From assembly GCF_002531825.1 (NCBI RefSeq), contig NZ_NWSX01000025.1, positions 1 through 64,000 of the forward strand: 64,000 nucleotides of DNA, read 5' to 3'. The position numbers and the translations under genes are program-made. The number at the start of each line of letters is the position of its first letter. The stretch's first letter is position 1. The notes beneath the pieces were generated by a model, which saw only the letters and a list, made by a program, of their open reading frames with translations, searched no databases and had not been told where the DNA came from. This DNA is from Rhizobium sp. J15 (GTDB taxonomy: Bacteria > Pseudomonadota > Alphaproteobacteria > Rhizobiales > Rhizobiaceae). Positions 23,503 through 32,503 of the stretch are shown here, in pieces.

Positions 23503-24402
23503 ATGGAGCAGCTGAAAGGAATCTCGATCTTCGTCCAGACGGTCGAAGCCGGCGGCTTCTCGGCTGCTGCCGAGCGGCTTCATCTCAGCCGCTCGGCGGT
23601 CAGCAAGACGATCGCAAGGCTCGAACAGCGCCTCGGCGTCCGGCTCTTCAACCGCACCACCCGGTCCCAGAGCCTGACCGACGAAGGCCGGTTCTTCTAT
23701 GAGCGCTGCCTGAGAGCCATCGAGGAAATCCGGCTCGGCGAGGCCCAGCTTGAATCGGGCAGGCGCGAGGTCCGAGGCAGGCTGCGGGTATCCATGCCGG
23801 CGCTGTTCGGGCGCCATTGCGCCGCTCCGATCCTCACCCGCCTGCTCGACGACCACCCCGATCTCGAACTCGACTTTTCCTTCAGCGATCGCGTCGTCGA
23901 TCTCCTGGAGGACGGCTTCGATCTTGCCGTCCGCAACGGCCCGCTGAAGGACAATCCCGACCTGATGGCGCGCGCGATCGCCCGCCAGTCCATGACGGTC
24001 TGCGCCTCGCCCGCCTATCTGGAAAAGCACGGCGTGCCGCAAACGCTCGACGATCTCGCCCGCCATCAGGGCATCGTCTATCGCAGGGGCGACAATGACA
24101 AGGCCTGGACCTTCCCGGCGGTGGCCGGTCCCCCGCGCGAAGTCCTGCCGAAATCGCGGCTGCGGCTCGACGATCTCGCCTCGATAGCAGACGCTGCCGT
24201 CGAAGGCCGCGGGCTTGCCTGGCTGACCTGCTGGCTGGTGCGGGACAGGGTCCTGTCAGGCGAACTCGTGCGTGTTCTGACCGATGTGCCGTCCAGCATC
24301 TTCGAAGCCTATGCCGTCTGGCCGCGATCGCCGGTGATGCTGCCGAAGGTGCGCCTTGCCATCGACACGCTGGCGGCAAATCTGCCTCGCCTGATGGGTT
24401 GA
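23503..24402 (+). CDS. LysR-family transcriptional regulator
   Basis: The 299-residue protein starts MEQLKGISIFVQTVEAGGFS with a standard LysR helix-turn-helix (AAERLHLSRSAVSKTIARLE) and a periplasmic-binding-like effector domain from about residue 90. It belongs to the large CrgA/AaeR-like group. It probably regulates the divergent dehydrogenase gene and itself. Inducer unknown. A GTG at 23491 in frame is less likely. Confidence 0.88.
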   Translation: MEQLKGISIFVQTVEAGGFSAAAERLHLSRSAVSKTIARLEQRLGVRLFNRTTRSQSLTDEGRFFYERCLRAIEEIRLGEAQLESGRREVRGRLRVSMPALFGRHCAAPILTRLLDDHPDLELDFSFSDRVVDLLEDGFDLAVRNGPLKDNPDLMARAIARQSMTVCASPAYLEKHGVPQTLDDLARHQGIVYRRGDNDKAWTFPAVAGPPREVLPKSRLRLDDLASIADAAVEGRGLAWLTCWLVRDRVLSGELVRVLTDVPSSIFEAYAVWPRSPVMLPKVRLAIDTLAANLPRLMG

Positions 24403-24470
24403 ACGGCGCGCTCGCGCCGCAAGTGCCGCCGGTTAAAACCGGATAGGCTGGGCAGCGGATTCGCAAAGTG

Positions 24471-24500
24471 GAGAAACCCATGTTTTTCTATGGGTTTCTC
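24471..24500. terminator. Hairpin after the LysR gene
   Basis: GAGAAACCCAT (24471-24481) and ATGGGTTTCTC (24490-24500) form a perfect 11-bp stem with an 8-base T-rich loop. There is no T tract after it, so it could be a terminator or an element in the leader of the haem oxygenase mRNA. Confidence 0.45.
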
Positions 24501-24587
24501 TGGAAATACTGAGATGCTGCAATATATCGCTAATCTGCCATCCGAATAAACGGCACCATGTGCCACATCACTCAGAACACGGTCCGT

Positions 24588-25124
24588 ATGTCACTTCGCA
24601 GCGTGCTCCGCGCACAAACAGCAGATTGCCACGCCGAAGTCGACAAGCTCTTCGGCACCTTCGACCTCTCCAACAAAGAGCAATACAGGACATTCCTGCG
24701 CGCGCACGCCCGGATCATACCGGCCGCCGAAAATGCGCTCGAGGACGCCGGCGTCATCCGCCTGCTGCCCGACTGGCCGGAACGAAGGCGGGCGCAGCTG
24801 CTGTTTGCCGATATCGGGGAACTCGGCGACCGGTTGCCCGAGCACCTTCCGCCACCCGCATTGCACGGCGAAGCGGCACTCTGGGGCACCCTTTACGTCC
24901 TGGAAGGCTCCAAGCTCGGCGGCGCTCTGCTCGCCAAATCCGTACCCGATCCCCTGCCCAGCAGCTATCTCACGCCGCAAGGCCCCAAGGGCGCCATCAG
25001 GATCTTCATGGATCGCCTCGATGCGAGCGATGTCGACGATCCCGCCGCCGCCGTTTCGGCAGCCCGCGCGCTCTTCGATCTTTTCCTCAAAGCCGGGCAG
25101 CTCGAACTGGAAGCCGTCCCATGA
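24588..25124 (+). CDS. Bacterial haem oxygenase (biliverdin-forming, BphO type)
   Basis: From ATG 24588 the product is 178 residues, starting MSLRSVLRAQTADCHAEVDK. The His in DCHAEVDKLFG matches the proximal haem ligand, and LYVLEGSKLGGALLAKS matches the BphO helix. It would open haem to biliverdin, releasing CO and iron. The frame also has an ATG at 24558 (188 residues), and neither start has a strong ribosome site. Its stop overlaps the start of the bacteriophytochrome gene by four bases, so its product biliverdin directly serves as that protein's chromophore. Confidence 0.85.
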   Translation: MSLRSVLRAQTADCHAEVDKLFGTFDLSNKEQYRTFLRAHARIIPAAENALEDAGVIRLLPDWPERRRAQLLFADIGELGDRLPEHLPPPALHGEAALWGTLYVLEGSKLGGALLAKSVPDPLPSSYLTPQGPKGAIRIFMDRLDASDVDDPAAAVSAARALFDLFLKAGQLELEAVP

Positions 25125-27694
25125 GCGAGGCGCGCGAACCAGTCGATCTCACCAATTGCGACCGCGAGCCGATCCATCAGCTCGGCGCCATCCAGCCCTT
25201 CGGCTTCCTGCTGGCGATATCGCTCGACTGGATGGTGACGCGGGCTTCCGCAAATCTTGCCGAATTTCTCGGAATACCGCAGGCCGATGCGCTCGGCCGT
25301 CCGATTTCCTCGCTGATCACGCCGGAGGCGCTTCACACGATCCGCAACAAGCTGACCACGCTGCGCGGTCCCGATGTCGTCGAACGCATCTTCGACATTG
25401 CCCTGATGCCCGATCAGGCCCGTTTCGACCTTGCCGTGCACATCAACGAAAATCAGGTCATTCTCGAAGGCGAACGCTGCCAGGAAGACAGGCGCAACGC
25501 CCCCTCGCTTTCCATGCGCAGCATGATGTCCCGCCTCGACCAGGCGGAAACGCTGGAGGCCTTCTTCCGCGAGGGCGCAAGGCAGGCGCGCGCGCTGACC
25601 GGCTTCGACCGGGTGATGGTCTATCGTTTCGACGAAGGCGGTTCCGGCGAGGTCGTGGCGGAAGCCGCCCGCAGCGGCATCGGCTCGTTCCTCGGGCTGC
25701 ATTATCCGGCCTCCGACATTCCGGTGCAGGCGCGTGCGCTTTATCTGCGCAACCTGTTCCGCATCATCGCCGATATCGACGCGGTGCCCGTGGCGGTGTT
25801 CCCGCAACTCGACGAACACGGCCAGCCGCTCGATCTTTCCATGTCGGTGCTGCGTTCGGTCTCGCCGATCCACATCGAATATCTGAAGAATATGGGCGTC
25901 GGTGCTTCGCTCTCCATATCGATCGTCGTGGACGGCAAGCTCTGGGGCCTGTTTGCCTGCCATCATTACGGTCCGCGCCTGCCCTCGGCACAAAGCCGCT
26001 CCACCGCCGAGCTCTTCGGCCAGATGTTCGCGTCGCGCCTCGAAAGCCGCGAGCGGCGGCTGGCGCTCGACTACGAGACGAAGGCACGCCGCATTGCCGA
26101 CCGGCTTCTCACCTCGGTGGCGGACAATGCCAGCCTGCTCGACGACCCCGCCTGGCTGATCGACGCGCTTGCCGACGCCGTTCCCGCCGACGGGATCGGT
26201 GTGTGGATCAACGGCCGGATGGCGCTTGCCGGCATCGGGCCGGACGAGAGAGGCTTTTCGGCACTCGTGCGCCATCTCAACCGCAATGCCGGCGGGCGCA
26301 TCTATGCGGTGGACAGGCTTGCCGAGACCTATCCGGATCTCGATATCGACGATGCGGTGGCGGGCATGCTCGCCATACCGATTTCACGTTCGCCGCGCGA
26401 TTACGTCGTGCTGTTCCGTCAGGAATTGGTGCGCACCGTCCGCTGGGGCGGCGATCCGCACAAGCCGGTGGAATACGGCCCCAACGGCCCGCGGCTGACG
26501 CCGCGCAAGAGCTTCGAAGCCTGGTCCGAACTCGTGCGCGGCCGTTCCCTCCCCTTTACCGAGGCGGAGCGGCGGGTCGCCGAAACGATCCGCGTTACGC
26601 TGATCGAGGTGGTGTTGCGCCTGACTGACGAGGCCAGCATGGCGCGCCAGATGGCGAACGAGCGGCAGGAGCTGCTGATCGCCGAACTCAACCACCGCGT
26701 CCGCAACATATTGAGCCTGATCACCGGCATCGTCCGGCAGTCGCAGACGACGTCGGTCGGCCTCGGTGATTATATCCGCCAGCTCGAAGGCCGCATTCAG
26801 TCGCTCGCCCGCGCCCATGACCAGATCACCAGGGATCACTGGGCGCCCGCCTCGCTGCGGCAACTGCTGTCGGCCGAAACCGCGGCCTATCTCGGGAAAA
26901 ATGCGCAACGCTTCCGGATGAGCGGTGAAGACGTTCTGCTGGATCCCCAGGCCTTCTCCACCGCCGCCCTGGTTTTCCATGAATTGATGACCAACAGCGC
27001 CAAATACGGCAGCCTCTCCGGCGCCGGCAGCGGCACCGTCGAACTCGGCTGGAATCGCGACGATGAAGGCAATCTGCGCATCGGCTGGCGTGAAAAGGAT
27101 GGCCCGCCCGTGGCCGAGCCGAAGCGCCACGGATTCGGCTCGACGATCATCCGGCGCTCCATTCCCTACGACCTCGGCGGCAAGGCCGAAATCCGCTATG
27201 TCAAAGAGGGGCTGGAGGCGGATTTCGTCATCCCCGCCCGCTACGTGGACGCCGTCGATCCAAGCGTGCTGCCGGGGGCAGCGCCTGCCGGCGTTGCGGA
27301 ACACAAGGCTGCTCCCGCCGACCGGGAGCCGCTTTCGGGCTTGAAGATCCTGCTGGTGGAAAACAACCTGATCATCGCCATGGACGGGGAGGATATCCTG
27401 CGCCGCCTGGGTGCCGAAGTGACGACGGCGCCCAGTGTCGCCGAGGCGATGGAGATCCTGGCCGGCCAGTCCTTCGATTTCGCGCTTCTCGATGTCAATC
27501 TGGGAGACGAGACGAGTTTTGGGATTGCCGACCGATTGGCCGCCGCAGGCGTGCCCTTCGTTTTTGCCACGGGTTATGGCGAAGGCATCGCCCAAGCCAA
27601 CAGCCACTCGGGCGCGCCGGTCTTGCAGAAGCCCTATACCACCGAAGGCATCTCGGATCTCCTTGCCCGAGTGCAGCTTCCCAAGAGAGGGTAG
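25121..27694 (+). CDS. bphP: Bacteriophytochrome HWE histidine kinase with C-terminal receiver
   Basis: The 857-residue photoreceptor has PAS2 (about 15-110), GAF (about 140-300), PHY (about 315-500), an HWE kinase module (His525 in AELNHRVRNILSL; FHELMTNSAKYG; WRE) and a receiver (about 735-855; Asp791 in FALLDVNLGD). Cys13 in DLTNCDREPIHQLG is the biliverdin attachment site, and HYPASDIP (194-201) is the chromophore pocket. The layout resembles Agrobacterium Agp2/BphP2. It is translationally coupled to haem oxygenase. The output partner is not encoded nearby. Confidence 0.93.
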   Translation: MSEAREPVDLTNCDREPIHQLGAIQPFGFLLAISLDWMVTRASANLAEFLGIPQADALGRPISSLITPEALHTIRNKLTTLRGPDVVERIFDIALMPDQARFDLAVHINENQVILEGERCQEDRRNAPSLSMRSMMSRLDQAETLEAFFREGARQARALTGFDRVMVYRFDEGGSGEVVAEAARSGIGSFLGLHYPASDIPVQARALYLRNLFRIIADIDAVPVAVFPQLDEHGQPLDLSMSVLRSVSPIHIEYLKNMGVGASLSISIVVDGKLWGLFACHHYGPRLPSAQSRSTAELFGQMFASRLESRERRLALDYETKARRIADRLLTSVADNASLLDDPAWLIDALADAVPADGIGVWINGRMALAGIGPDERGFSALVRHLNRNAGGRIYAVDRLAETYPDLDIDDAVAGMLAIPISRSPRDYVVLFRQELVRTVRWGGDPHKPVEYGPNGPRLTPRKSFEAWSELVRGRSLPFTEAERRVAETIRVTLIEVVLRLTDEASMARQMANERQELLIAELNHRVRNILSLITGIVRQSQTTSVGLGDYIRQLEGRIQSLARAHDQITRDHWAPASLRQLLSAETAAYLGKNAQRFRMSGEDVLLDPQAFSTAALVFHELMTNSAKYGSLSGAGSGTVELGWNRDDEGNLRIGWREKDGPPVAEPKRHGFGSTIIRRSIPYDLGGKAEIRYVKEGLEADFVIPARYVDAVDPSVLPGAAPAGVAEHKAAPADREPLSGLKILLVENNLIIAMDGEDILRRLGAEVTTAPSVAEAMEILAGQSFDFALLDVNLGDETSFGIADRLAAAGVPFVFATGYGEGIAQANSHSGAPVLQKPYTTEGISDLLARVQLPKRG

Positions 27695-27699
27695 AACGG

Positions 27700-28344
27700 T
27701 CAGCTGCCCTCCGGCCGCAGCCCGCCGATGAAGAGCTGCTCCAAAAACCGCGCCGCATCCTCGAAGCGCCCTTCGCCGGCATGCTCCTGCCCCAGCACGG
27801 CACGCACCTGGACGTCGAAATCCGCATAATGCTGCGTCGTCGACCAGATCGAGAAGATCAGGTGGTAGGGATCGCATTCGGCGATCTTGCCTGATTTCGT
27901 CCAGGCGCGGATGACCTCCGCCTTCTCGTCGACCAATTCCTTCAGCGGCCCCTTCAGCTCGTCCTCGATATGGGGCGCGCCCTGCAGCACCTCATTGGCG
28001 AAAAGCCTGCTCTCGCGCGGAAAATCGCGCGCCATCTCCAGCTTGCGCCTGATGTAGCTGCGGATTTCTTCCTCCGGATTACCCTCGGCGTCGAAGGCGC
28101 GCAGCGGCTCCAGCCAGGTGTAGAGCACCCGGTCGATCAGCGCCCGGTGCATGGCTTCCTTGGTGCGGAAATAATAGAGCAGATTGGGCTTCGACATGCC
28201 GGCCACTTCCGCGATCTGATCAATCGTCGAGCCGCGAAAACCGCGTGCCGAAAACACGTCGAGCGCCGCCTCCAGAATCTGCTCTTCCTTCTCCTCCTGG
28301 ATTCGCGTTCGCCTCAGGGTCTTCGCTGCTCTCGGAATAGCCAT
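27700..28344 (-). CDS. rutR: RutR-type TetR-family regulator of pyrimidine catabolism
   Basis: The 214-residue protein aligns by eye with E. coli RutR over its length: EEQILEAALDVFSARGFRGS, SKPNLLYYFRTKEAMHRALI, KSGKIAECDPYHLIFSIWST, TQHYADFDVQVRAVLG. RutR binds uracil and thymine and releases its operators. Here it reads divergently from the beta-ureidopropionase gene with a RutR-like box between them, consistent with pathway control. Confidence 0.9.
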   Translation of the reverse strand: MAIPRAAKTLRRTRIQEEKEEQILEAALDVFSARGFRGSTIDQIAEVAGMSKPNLLYYFRTKEAMHRALIDRVLYTWLEPLRAFDAEGNPEEEIRSYIRRKLEMARDFPRESRLFANEVLQGAPHIEDELKGPLKELVDEKAEVIRAWTKSGKIAECDPYHLIFSIWSTTQHYADFDVQVRAVLGQEHAGEGRFEDAARFLEQLFIGGLRPEGS

Positions 28345-28488
28345 CGGCTATTGTTTCCCCTTGAAATTCAACTTCTTCCCTCAAGTTTCAGCAGAAGCGG
28401 CCTCTGCCGTTTTCTTGAGCAACTGCCCGCATTTTTATCGGCAATTTTCGTGATTTTCGTCTTGAGCCCGGCGGTGGAAGTTGTAATG

Positions 28489-28504
28489 TTTACCAATCGG
28501 TCAA
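28489..28504. promoter_or_regulatory. RutR-like operator between rutR and the hydrolase operon
   Basis: TTTACCA-AT-CGGTCAA matches the RutR consensus TTGACCA-NN-TGGTCAA at 12 of 14 defined positions. It lies 140 bases before the hydrolase start and 145 bases before rutR. Ten bases of its left half recur at 14642-14651. Confidence 0.6.
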
Positions 28505-28643
28505 ATATCCGCCAGATGAAAAACAAAGGCAACTGGCGATTTTCCGGCGCTCGACAAAACCAATAAGAGGCGCGGGAATGGACCACGGGAACAGGCGGGC
28601 ATGCCCCTTGCATGACTGCCGCAAACAGGTGAGGGCTTAAAAA

Positions 28644-29897
28644 ATGGTGGCAGCACCAGGCGAGAACATGCGCGTCAATGGCGACCGTCTCTGGGACAGT
28701 CTCATGGACATGGCCAAGATCGGCCCCGGTATTGCCGGCGGCAACAATCGCCAGACGCTGACGGATTCGGATGCTGAAGGCCGCAGCCTTTTCAAGACAT
28801 GGTGCGACGAAGCCGGCCTGACGATGGGCGTCGACCAAATGGGCACGATGTTCGCCACCCGTCCCGGCACCGATCCCGATGCCCTGCCGGTCTATGTCGG
28901 CTCCCATCTCGACACCCAGCCGACCGGGGGCAAATATGACGGCGTTCTCGGTGTGCTTTCGGCGCTCGAAGTCGTGCGCACGATGAACGATCTCGGCATC
29001 AGGACCAAGCACCCGATCGTCGTCACCAACTGGACGAACGAGGAAGGCGCGCGCTTCGCGCCCGCCATGCTGGCGTCGGGCGTCTTTGCCGGCGTGCACA
29101 GCCTGGACTTCGCCTATAACCGCAGGGACCCCGAGGGCAACCTCTTCGGCGACGAGTTGAAGCGCATCGGCTGGGTCGGCGACGAAGAGGTCGGCGCCCG
29201 CAAGATGCACGCCTATTTCGAATATCACATCGAACAAGGCCCGATCCTCGAAGCCGAAAACAAGCAGATCGGCGTCGTCACTCACTGTCAGGGCCTGTGG
29301 TGGCTCGAATTCACCCTGACCGGCAAGGAAGCGCATACCGGCTCGACGCCGATGAACATGCGTGTCAATGCCGGTCTCGCCATGTCGCGCATCATGGAAA
29401 TGGTCCAAGCTGTCGCAATGGGCGAACAGCCGGGCGCCGTCGGCGGCGTCGGCCAGGTTTTCTTCTCGCCGAATTCGCGCAACGTCCTGCCGGGCAAGGT
29501 GGTCTTCACCGTCGACATCCGCTCGCCCGACAAGGCCAAGCTCGACCGCATGCGGGCAAAGATCGAAGCCGAAGCCCCGAAGATCTGCGACGCGCTCGCC
29601 GTCGGCTGTTCCATCGAGGCGATCGGCCATTTCGCCCCCGTCACCTTCGACGAAAAGCTCGTCACCGCGGTCCGCTCCGCCGCCGAACGGCTCGGCTACA
29701 GCCACATGAACCTCATCTCCGGCGCCGGCCACGACGCCTGCTGGGCCGCCAAGGTCGCGCCTGCCACCATGGTCATGTGCCCCTGCGTCGGCGGGCTCAG
29801 CCACAACGAAGCGGAAGAGATTTCCAAGGAATGGGCGACGGCGGGCGCCGACGTGCTGTTCCACGCGGTGGTGGAGACGGCGGAGATTGTGGTGTGA
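28644..29897 (+). CDS. Zn-dependent N-carbamoyl-beta-alanine amidohydrolase (beta-ureidopropionase)
   Basis: The 417-residue M20-type amidohydrolase has the metal ligands in VGSHLDTQPTGGKYDGVLG, TNEEGARFAP, FEYHIEQGPILE and SGAGHDACW, and the dimerisation-domain motif EAHTGSTPMNMR. It belongs to the HyuC/AmaB/PydC group. With dihydropyrimidinase 600 bases downstream it should do the last step of reductive pyrimidine breakdown, yielding beta-alanine, CO2 and ammonium. L-carbamoylase activity on other substrates is possible. Confidence 0.88.
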   Translation: MVAAPGENMRVNGDRLWDSLMDMAKIGPGIAGGNNRQTLTDSDAEGRSLFKTWCDEAGLTMGVDQMGTMFATRPGTDPDALPVYVGSHLDTQPTGGKYDGVLGVLSALEVVRTMNDLGIRTKHPIVVTNWTNEEGARFAPAMLASGVFAGVHSLDFAYNRRDPEGNLFGDELKRIGWVGDEEVGARKMHAYFEYHIEQGPILEAENKQIGVVTHCQGLWWLEFTLTGKEAHTGSTPMNMRVNAGLAMSRIMEMVQAVAMGEQPGAVGGVGQVFFSPNSRNVLPGKVVFTVDIRSPDKAKLDRMRAKIEAEAPKICDALAVGCSIEAIGHFAPVTFDEKLVTAVRSAAERLGYSHMNLISGAGHDACWAAKVAPATMVMCPCVGGLSHNEAEEISKEWATAGADVLFHAVVETAEIVV

Positions 29898-30487
29898 TGT
29901 CTAATGTCGCGCCCGGAGCCCCCTCATCCGACCCTTCGGGCCACCTTCTCCCCGCTGGGGAGAAGGGAACGGCTGCCGTTGCGGCTTCCCCCTTCTCCCC
30001 TCGGGGAGAAGGTGCCCGAAGGGCGGATGAGGGGGCTCCGGGCGCGACTAAAATTATCAAACAGGATGTCCGTAAACATCGTCCAGCGAAAACCGGGCAA
30101 GCCCGCCAGCTTCGCCGCAACGAAACCGAAGAGGAATACCACCTCTGGAGCGATTTGCGCGCGCGACGCCTGAACGGCTACAAATTCGCACGGCAGGTTC
30201 CGCTCGGCCCCTTCATCGTCGATTTTCTCTGTCGTGAAGAGCGACTGATTGTTGAAGTCGATGGCTTCCAGCATGCCGAGAGCGCGACCGATCAACGCCG
30301 AGCGGAATGGCTCAACGCCAATGGCTATTCGGTCTTGCGCTTTTGGAATCAGGAAATCTCGCGCGAACGGCGCTCGGTCCTGGAAACGATCCTTGCGGCC
30401 TTGCAGGGCCGACTCGAATTCAGCTCCGAATTGCCGAGCTTCTATTCGCCAGCCGCATTCACAGATAAGGATAGGGAACGATCATGA
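29897..30487 (+). CDS. DUF559 endonuclease-like protein with a repeat-encoded N-terminus
   Basis: The 196-residue frame begins at ATG 29897, overlapping the upstream stop, and reads through the entire 143-base palindrome without a stop. Residues about 1-52 are thus low-complexity repeat sequence. From about residue 66 it is a DUF559 domain (RQLRRNETEEEYHLWSDLRA, FIVDFLCREERLIVEVDGF, GYSVLRFWNQEI) with the Asp, Glu-x-Asp pattern of PD-(D/E)XK/Vsr-like nucleases. There is no ATG between repeat and domain. Its stop overlaps the dihydropyrimidinase start (ATGA). Compare the similar unit at 33474. Confidence 0.78.
   Translation: MSNVAPGAPSSDPSGHLLPAGEKGTAAVAASPFSPRGEGARRADEGAPGATKIIKQDVRKHRPAKTGQARQLRRNETEEEYHLWSDLRARRLNGYKFARQVPLGPFIVDFLCREERLIVEVDGFQHAESATDQRRAEWLNANGYSVLRFWNQEISRERRSVLETILAALQGRLEFSSELPSFYSPAAFTDKDRERS
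29906..30048. repeat. Large inverted repeat (rhizobial palindromic element)
   Basis: The two ends, GTCGCGCCCGGAGCCCC and its exact complement GGGGCTCCGGGCGCGAC, open a long near-perfect palindrome of about 143 bases. Inside lie CACCTTCTCCCC/GGGGAGAAGGTG and the smaller CCCTTCGGGC/GCCCGAAGGG pair. The centre (about 29969-29986) is unpaired. It sits directly after the amidohydrolase stop and inside the DUF559 reading frame. Confidence 0.88.
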
Positions 30488-31938
30488 CCACAGTCATCAA
30501 GAACGGCACCATCGTCACGGCCGACCTCACCTACAAGGCTGACGTCAAGATCGATGGCGGCAAGATCGTCGAGATCGGTCCGAACCTCTCCGGCGACGAA
30601 ACGCTGGATGCGACCGGCTGCTATGTCATGCCGGGCGGTATCGATCCGCACACCCATCTCGAAATGCCCTTCATGGGCACCTATTCCTCCGACGATTTCG
30701 AGAGCGGCACGCGCGCGGCCCTTTCCGGCGGCACCACAATGGTGGTCGATTTCGCCCTTCCCGCCCCGGGCCAGTCGCTGCTCGAGGCGCTGACCATGTG
30801 GGACAACAAATCGACCCGGGCCAATTGCGATTATTCCTTCCACATGGCGGTGACCTGGTGGAGCGAGCAGGTCTTCAAGGAGATGGAGACCATCGTCCGC
30901 GACAAGGGCATCAACACCTTCAAGCACTTCATGGCCTATAAGGGCGCGCTGATGGTGGATGACGACGAGATGTTCGCCTCGTTCCAGCGTTGCGCCGAAC
31001 TCGGCGCGCTGCCGCTGGTGCATGCCGAAAACGGCGACGTCGTCGCCTCGATGTCGGCAAAGCTGCTCGCCGAAGGCAATAACGGTCCCGAGGCGCATGC
31101 CTATTCCCGCCCGGCCGAGGTCGAGGGCGAGGCCACCAACCGCGCCATCATGATCGCCGACATGGCCGGCTGCCCTGTCTATATCGTCCATACCTCCTGC
31201 GAGCAGGCGCATGAGGCGATCCGCCGGGCCCGCGCCAAGGGCATGCGCGTCTACGGCGAACCGCTGATCCAGCACCTTACGCTCGACGAGAGCGAATATT
31301 CCAATCCCGACTGGGATCACGCCGCCCGCCGGGTCATGTCGCCGCCCTTCCGCAGCAAGCAGCACCAGGACAGCCTCTGGGCGGGGCTTGCCTCCGGCTC
31401 GCTGCAGGTGGTCGCGACCGACCATTGCGCCTTCACGACGGCGCAGAAACGTTTCGGCGTCGGCGATTTCACCAAGATCCCGAACGGCACCGGCGGCCTC
31501 GAAGACCGCATGCCGATGCTCTGGACGCACGGCGTCAACACCGGCCGGCTGACGATGAACGAATTCGTCGCCGTCACCTCGACCAACATCGCCAAGATCC
31601 TCAACATCTATCCGAAGAAGGGCGCGATCCTCGTCGGCGCCGATGCCGATATCGTCGCTTGGGATCCGAAGCGCTCCAAGATCATCTCGTCGAAGAGCCA
31701 GCAGTCGGCGATCGATTACAACGTCTTCGAAGGCAAGGAAGTGACCGGCCTGCCGCGCTACACGCTGACCCGCGGCGTCGTCGCAATCGAGGAAAGTACC
31801 ATCAAGACCCAGGAGGGCCACGGCGAATTCGTCCGTCGCGAACCGGTAACCGCCGTCAGCAAGGCGCTCTCCACCTGGAAGGAGATCACCTCTCCGCGCA
31901 AGGTGGAACGCAGCGGCATCCCGGCAACGGGCGTGTGA
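30484..31938 (+). CDS. hydA: Dihydropyrimidinase / D-hydantoinase
   Basis: The 484-residue cyclic amidohydrolase has His56-x-His58 (DPHTHLEMPF), the carbamylatable Lys153 (HFMAYKG), metal His in LVHAENGD and VHTSCEQAH, and Asp in ATDHCAF. It opens dihydrouracil or dihydrothymine to the N-carbamoyl beta-amino acid, feeding the upstream amidohydrolase. Its start overlaps the DUF559 stop by four bases, so the nuclease-like gene lies within this catabolic operon. Confidence 0.93.
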   Translation: MTTVIKNGTIVTADLTYKADVKIDGGKIVEIGPNLSGDETLDATGCYVMPGGIDPHTHLEMPFMGTYSSDDFESGTRAALSGGTTMVVDFALPAPGQSLLEALTMWDNKSTRANCDYSFHMAVTWWSEQVFKEMETIVRDKGINTFKHFMAYKGALMVDDDEMFASFQRCAELGALPLVHAENGDVVASMSAKLLAEGNNGPEAHAYSRPAEVEGEATNRAIMIADMAGCPVYIVHTSCEQAHEAIRRARAKGMRVYGEPLIQHLTLDESEYSNPDWDHAARRVMSPPFRSKQHQDSLWAGLASGSLQVVATDHCAFTTAQKRFGVGDFTKIPNGTGGLEDRMPMLWTHGVNTGRLTMNEFVAVTSTNIAKILNIYPKKGAILVGADADIVAWDPKRSKIISSKSQQSAIDYNVFEGKEVTGLPRYTLTRGVVAIEESTIKTQEGHGEFVRREPVTAVSKALSTWKEITSPRKVERSGIPATGV

Positions 31939-31995
31939 CATGGCGCGCGACGATACGGCCAACAACCGGGGAACGGCGCCTCCATGCGGATGACC

Positions 31996-32409
31996 TCACG
32001 CCGGCACCAGCGCGTCCAGCTCCGGGAGAAGCACGACGCTTTCCTGCTCGTGCGGATCGGTGCGGGCGATGACCGCCGTGCATGGCGTGCTGCTGAGGTT
32101 CGCCGGCATATGCGGCACGCCTGCCGGGATGTAGAAGAGCTCTCCGGCATGGGTAATGACGTGATGCTCCAGCCGGTCGCCATACCAGGTATGGGCCTCG
32201 CCGGAGAGCACGTAGATCGCCGTCTCATGCGCTTCGTGCAGGTGCGCCTTGGCGCGCACGCCGGGCGGGATCGTCAGCAGGTGCATGCAGATGCCCTTGG
32301 CGCCGACCGTCTCGGCCGCTATCCCTTGGAAATAGCTCAGCCCCTGCTTGCCATCATAGGCATGGTTGGGGCGAACGATGTGGCAGGTGGGTTTTGATGT
32401 CGCGTCCAT
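31996..32409 (-). CDS. Cupin-domain protein
   Basis: The 137-residue protein is a single cupin barrel: AKAHLHEAHETAIYVLSGEA (His-rich metal motif 1) and GELFYIPAGVPHMPAN (motif 2). It lies antisense between the dihydropyrimidinase and transporter genes. ATG 32409 follows GGAGGAAG. Function unknown: isomerase, dioxygenase or sensor roles are all possible. Its start is divergent from the ABC ATPase gene, with 94 bases between. Confidence 0.82.
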   Translation of the reverse strand: MDATSKPTCHIVRPNHAYDGKQGLSYFQGIAAETVGAKGICMHLLTIPPGVRAKAHLHEAHETAIYVLSGEAHTWYGDRLEHHVITHAGELFYIPAGVPHMPANLSSTPCTAVIARTDPHEQESVVLLPELDALVPA

Positions 32410-32503
32410 TTTCTTCCTCCATGAAATATGCCGCCGGCCAAGCCTGCGGCGATGGTAACATGCAAACCGCCTCCCGGCGGCGAAAACAAGATCGGTCGCA
32501 TTG

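Noticed and set aside
24965..26275. Long antisense frames over the bacteriophytochrome
   Set aside because: No protein family features and no ribosome site. The sense gene shows continuous phytochrome domains.
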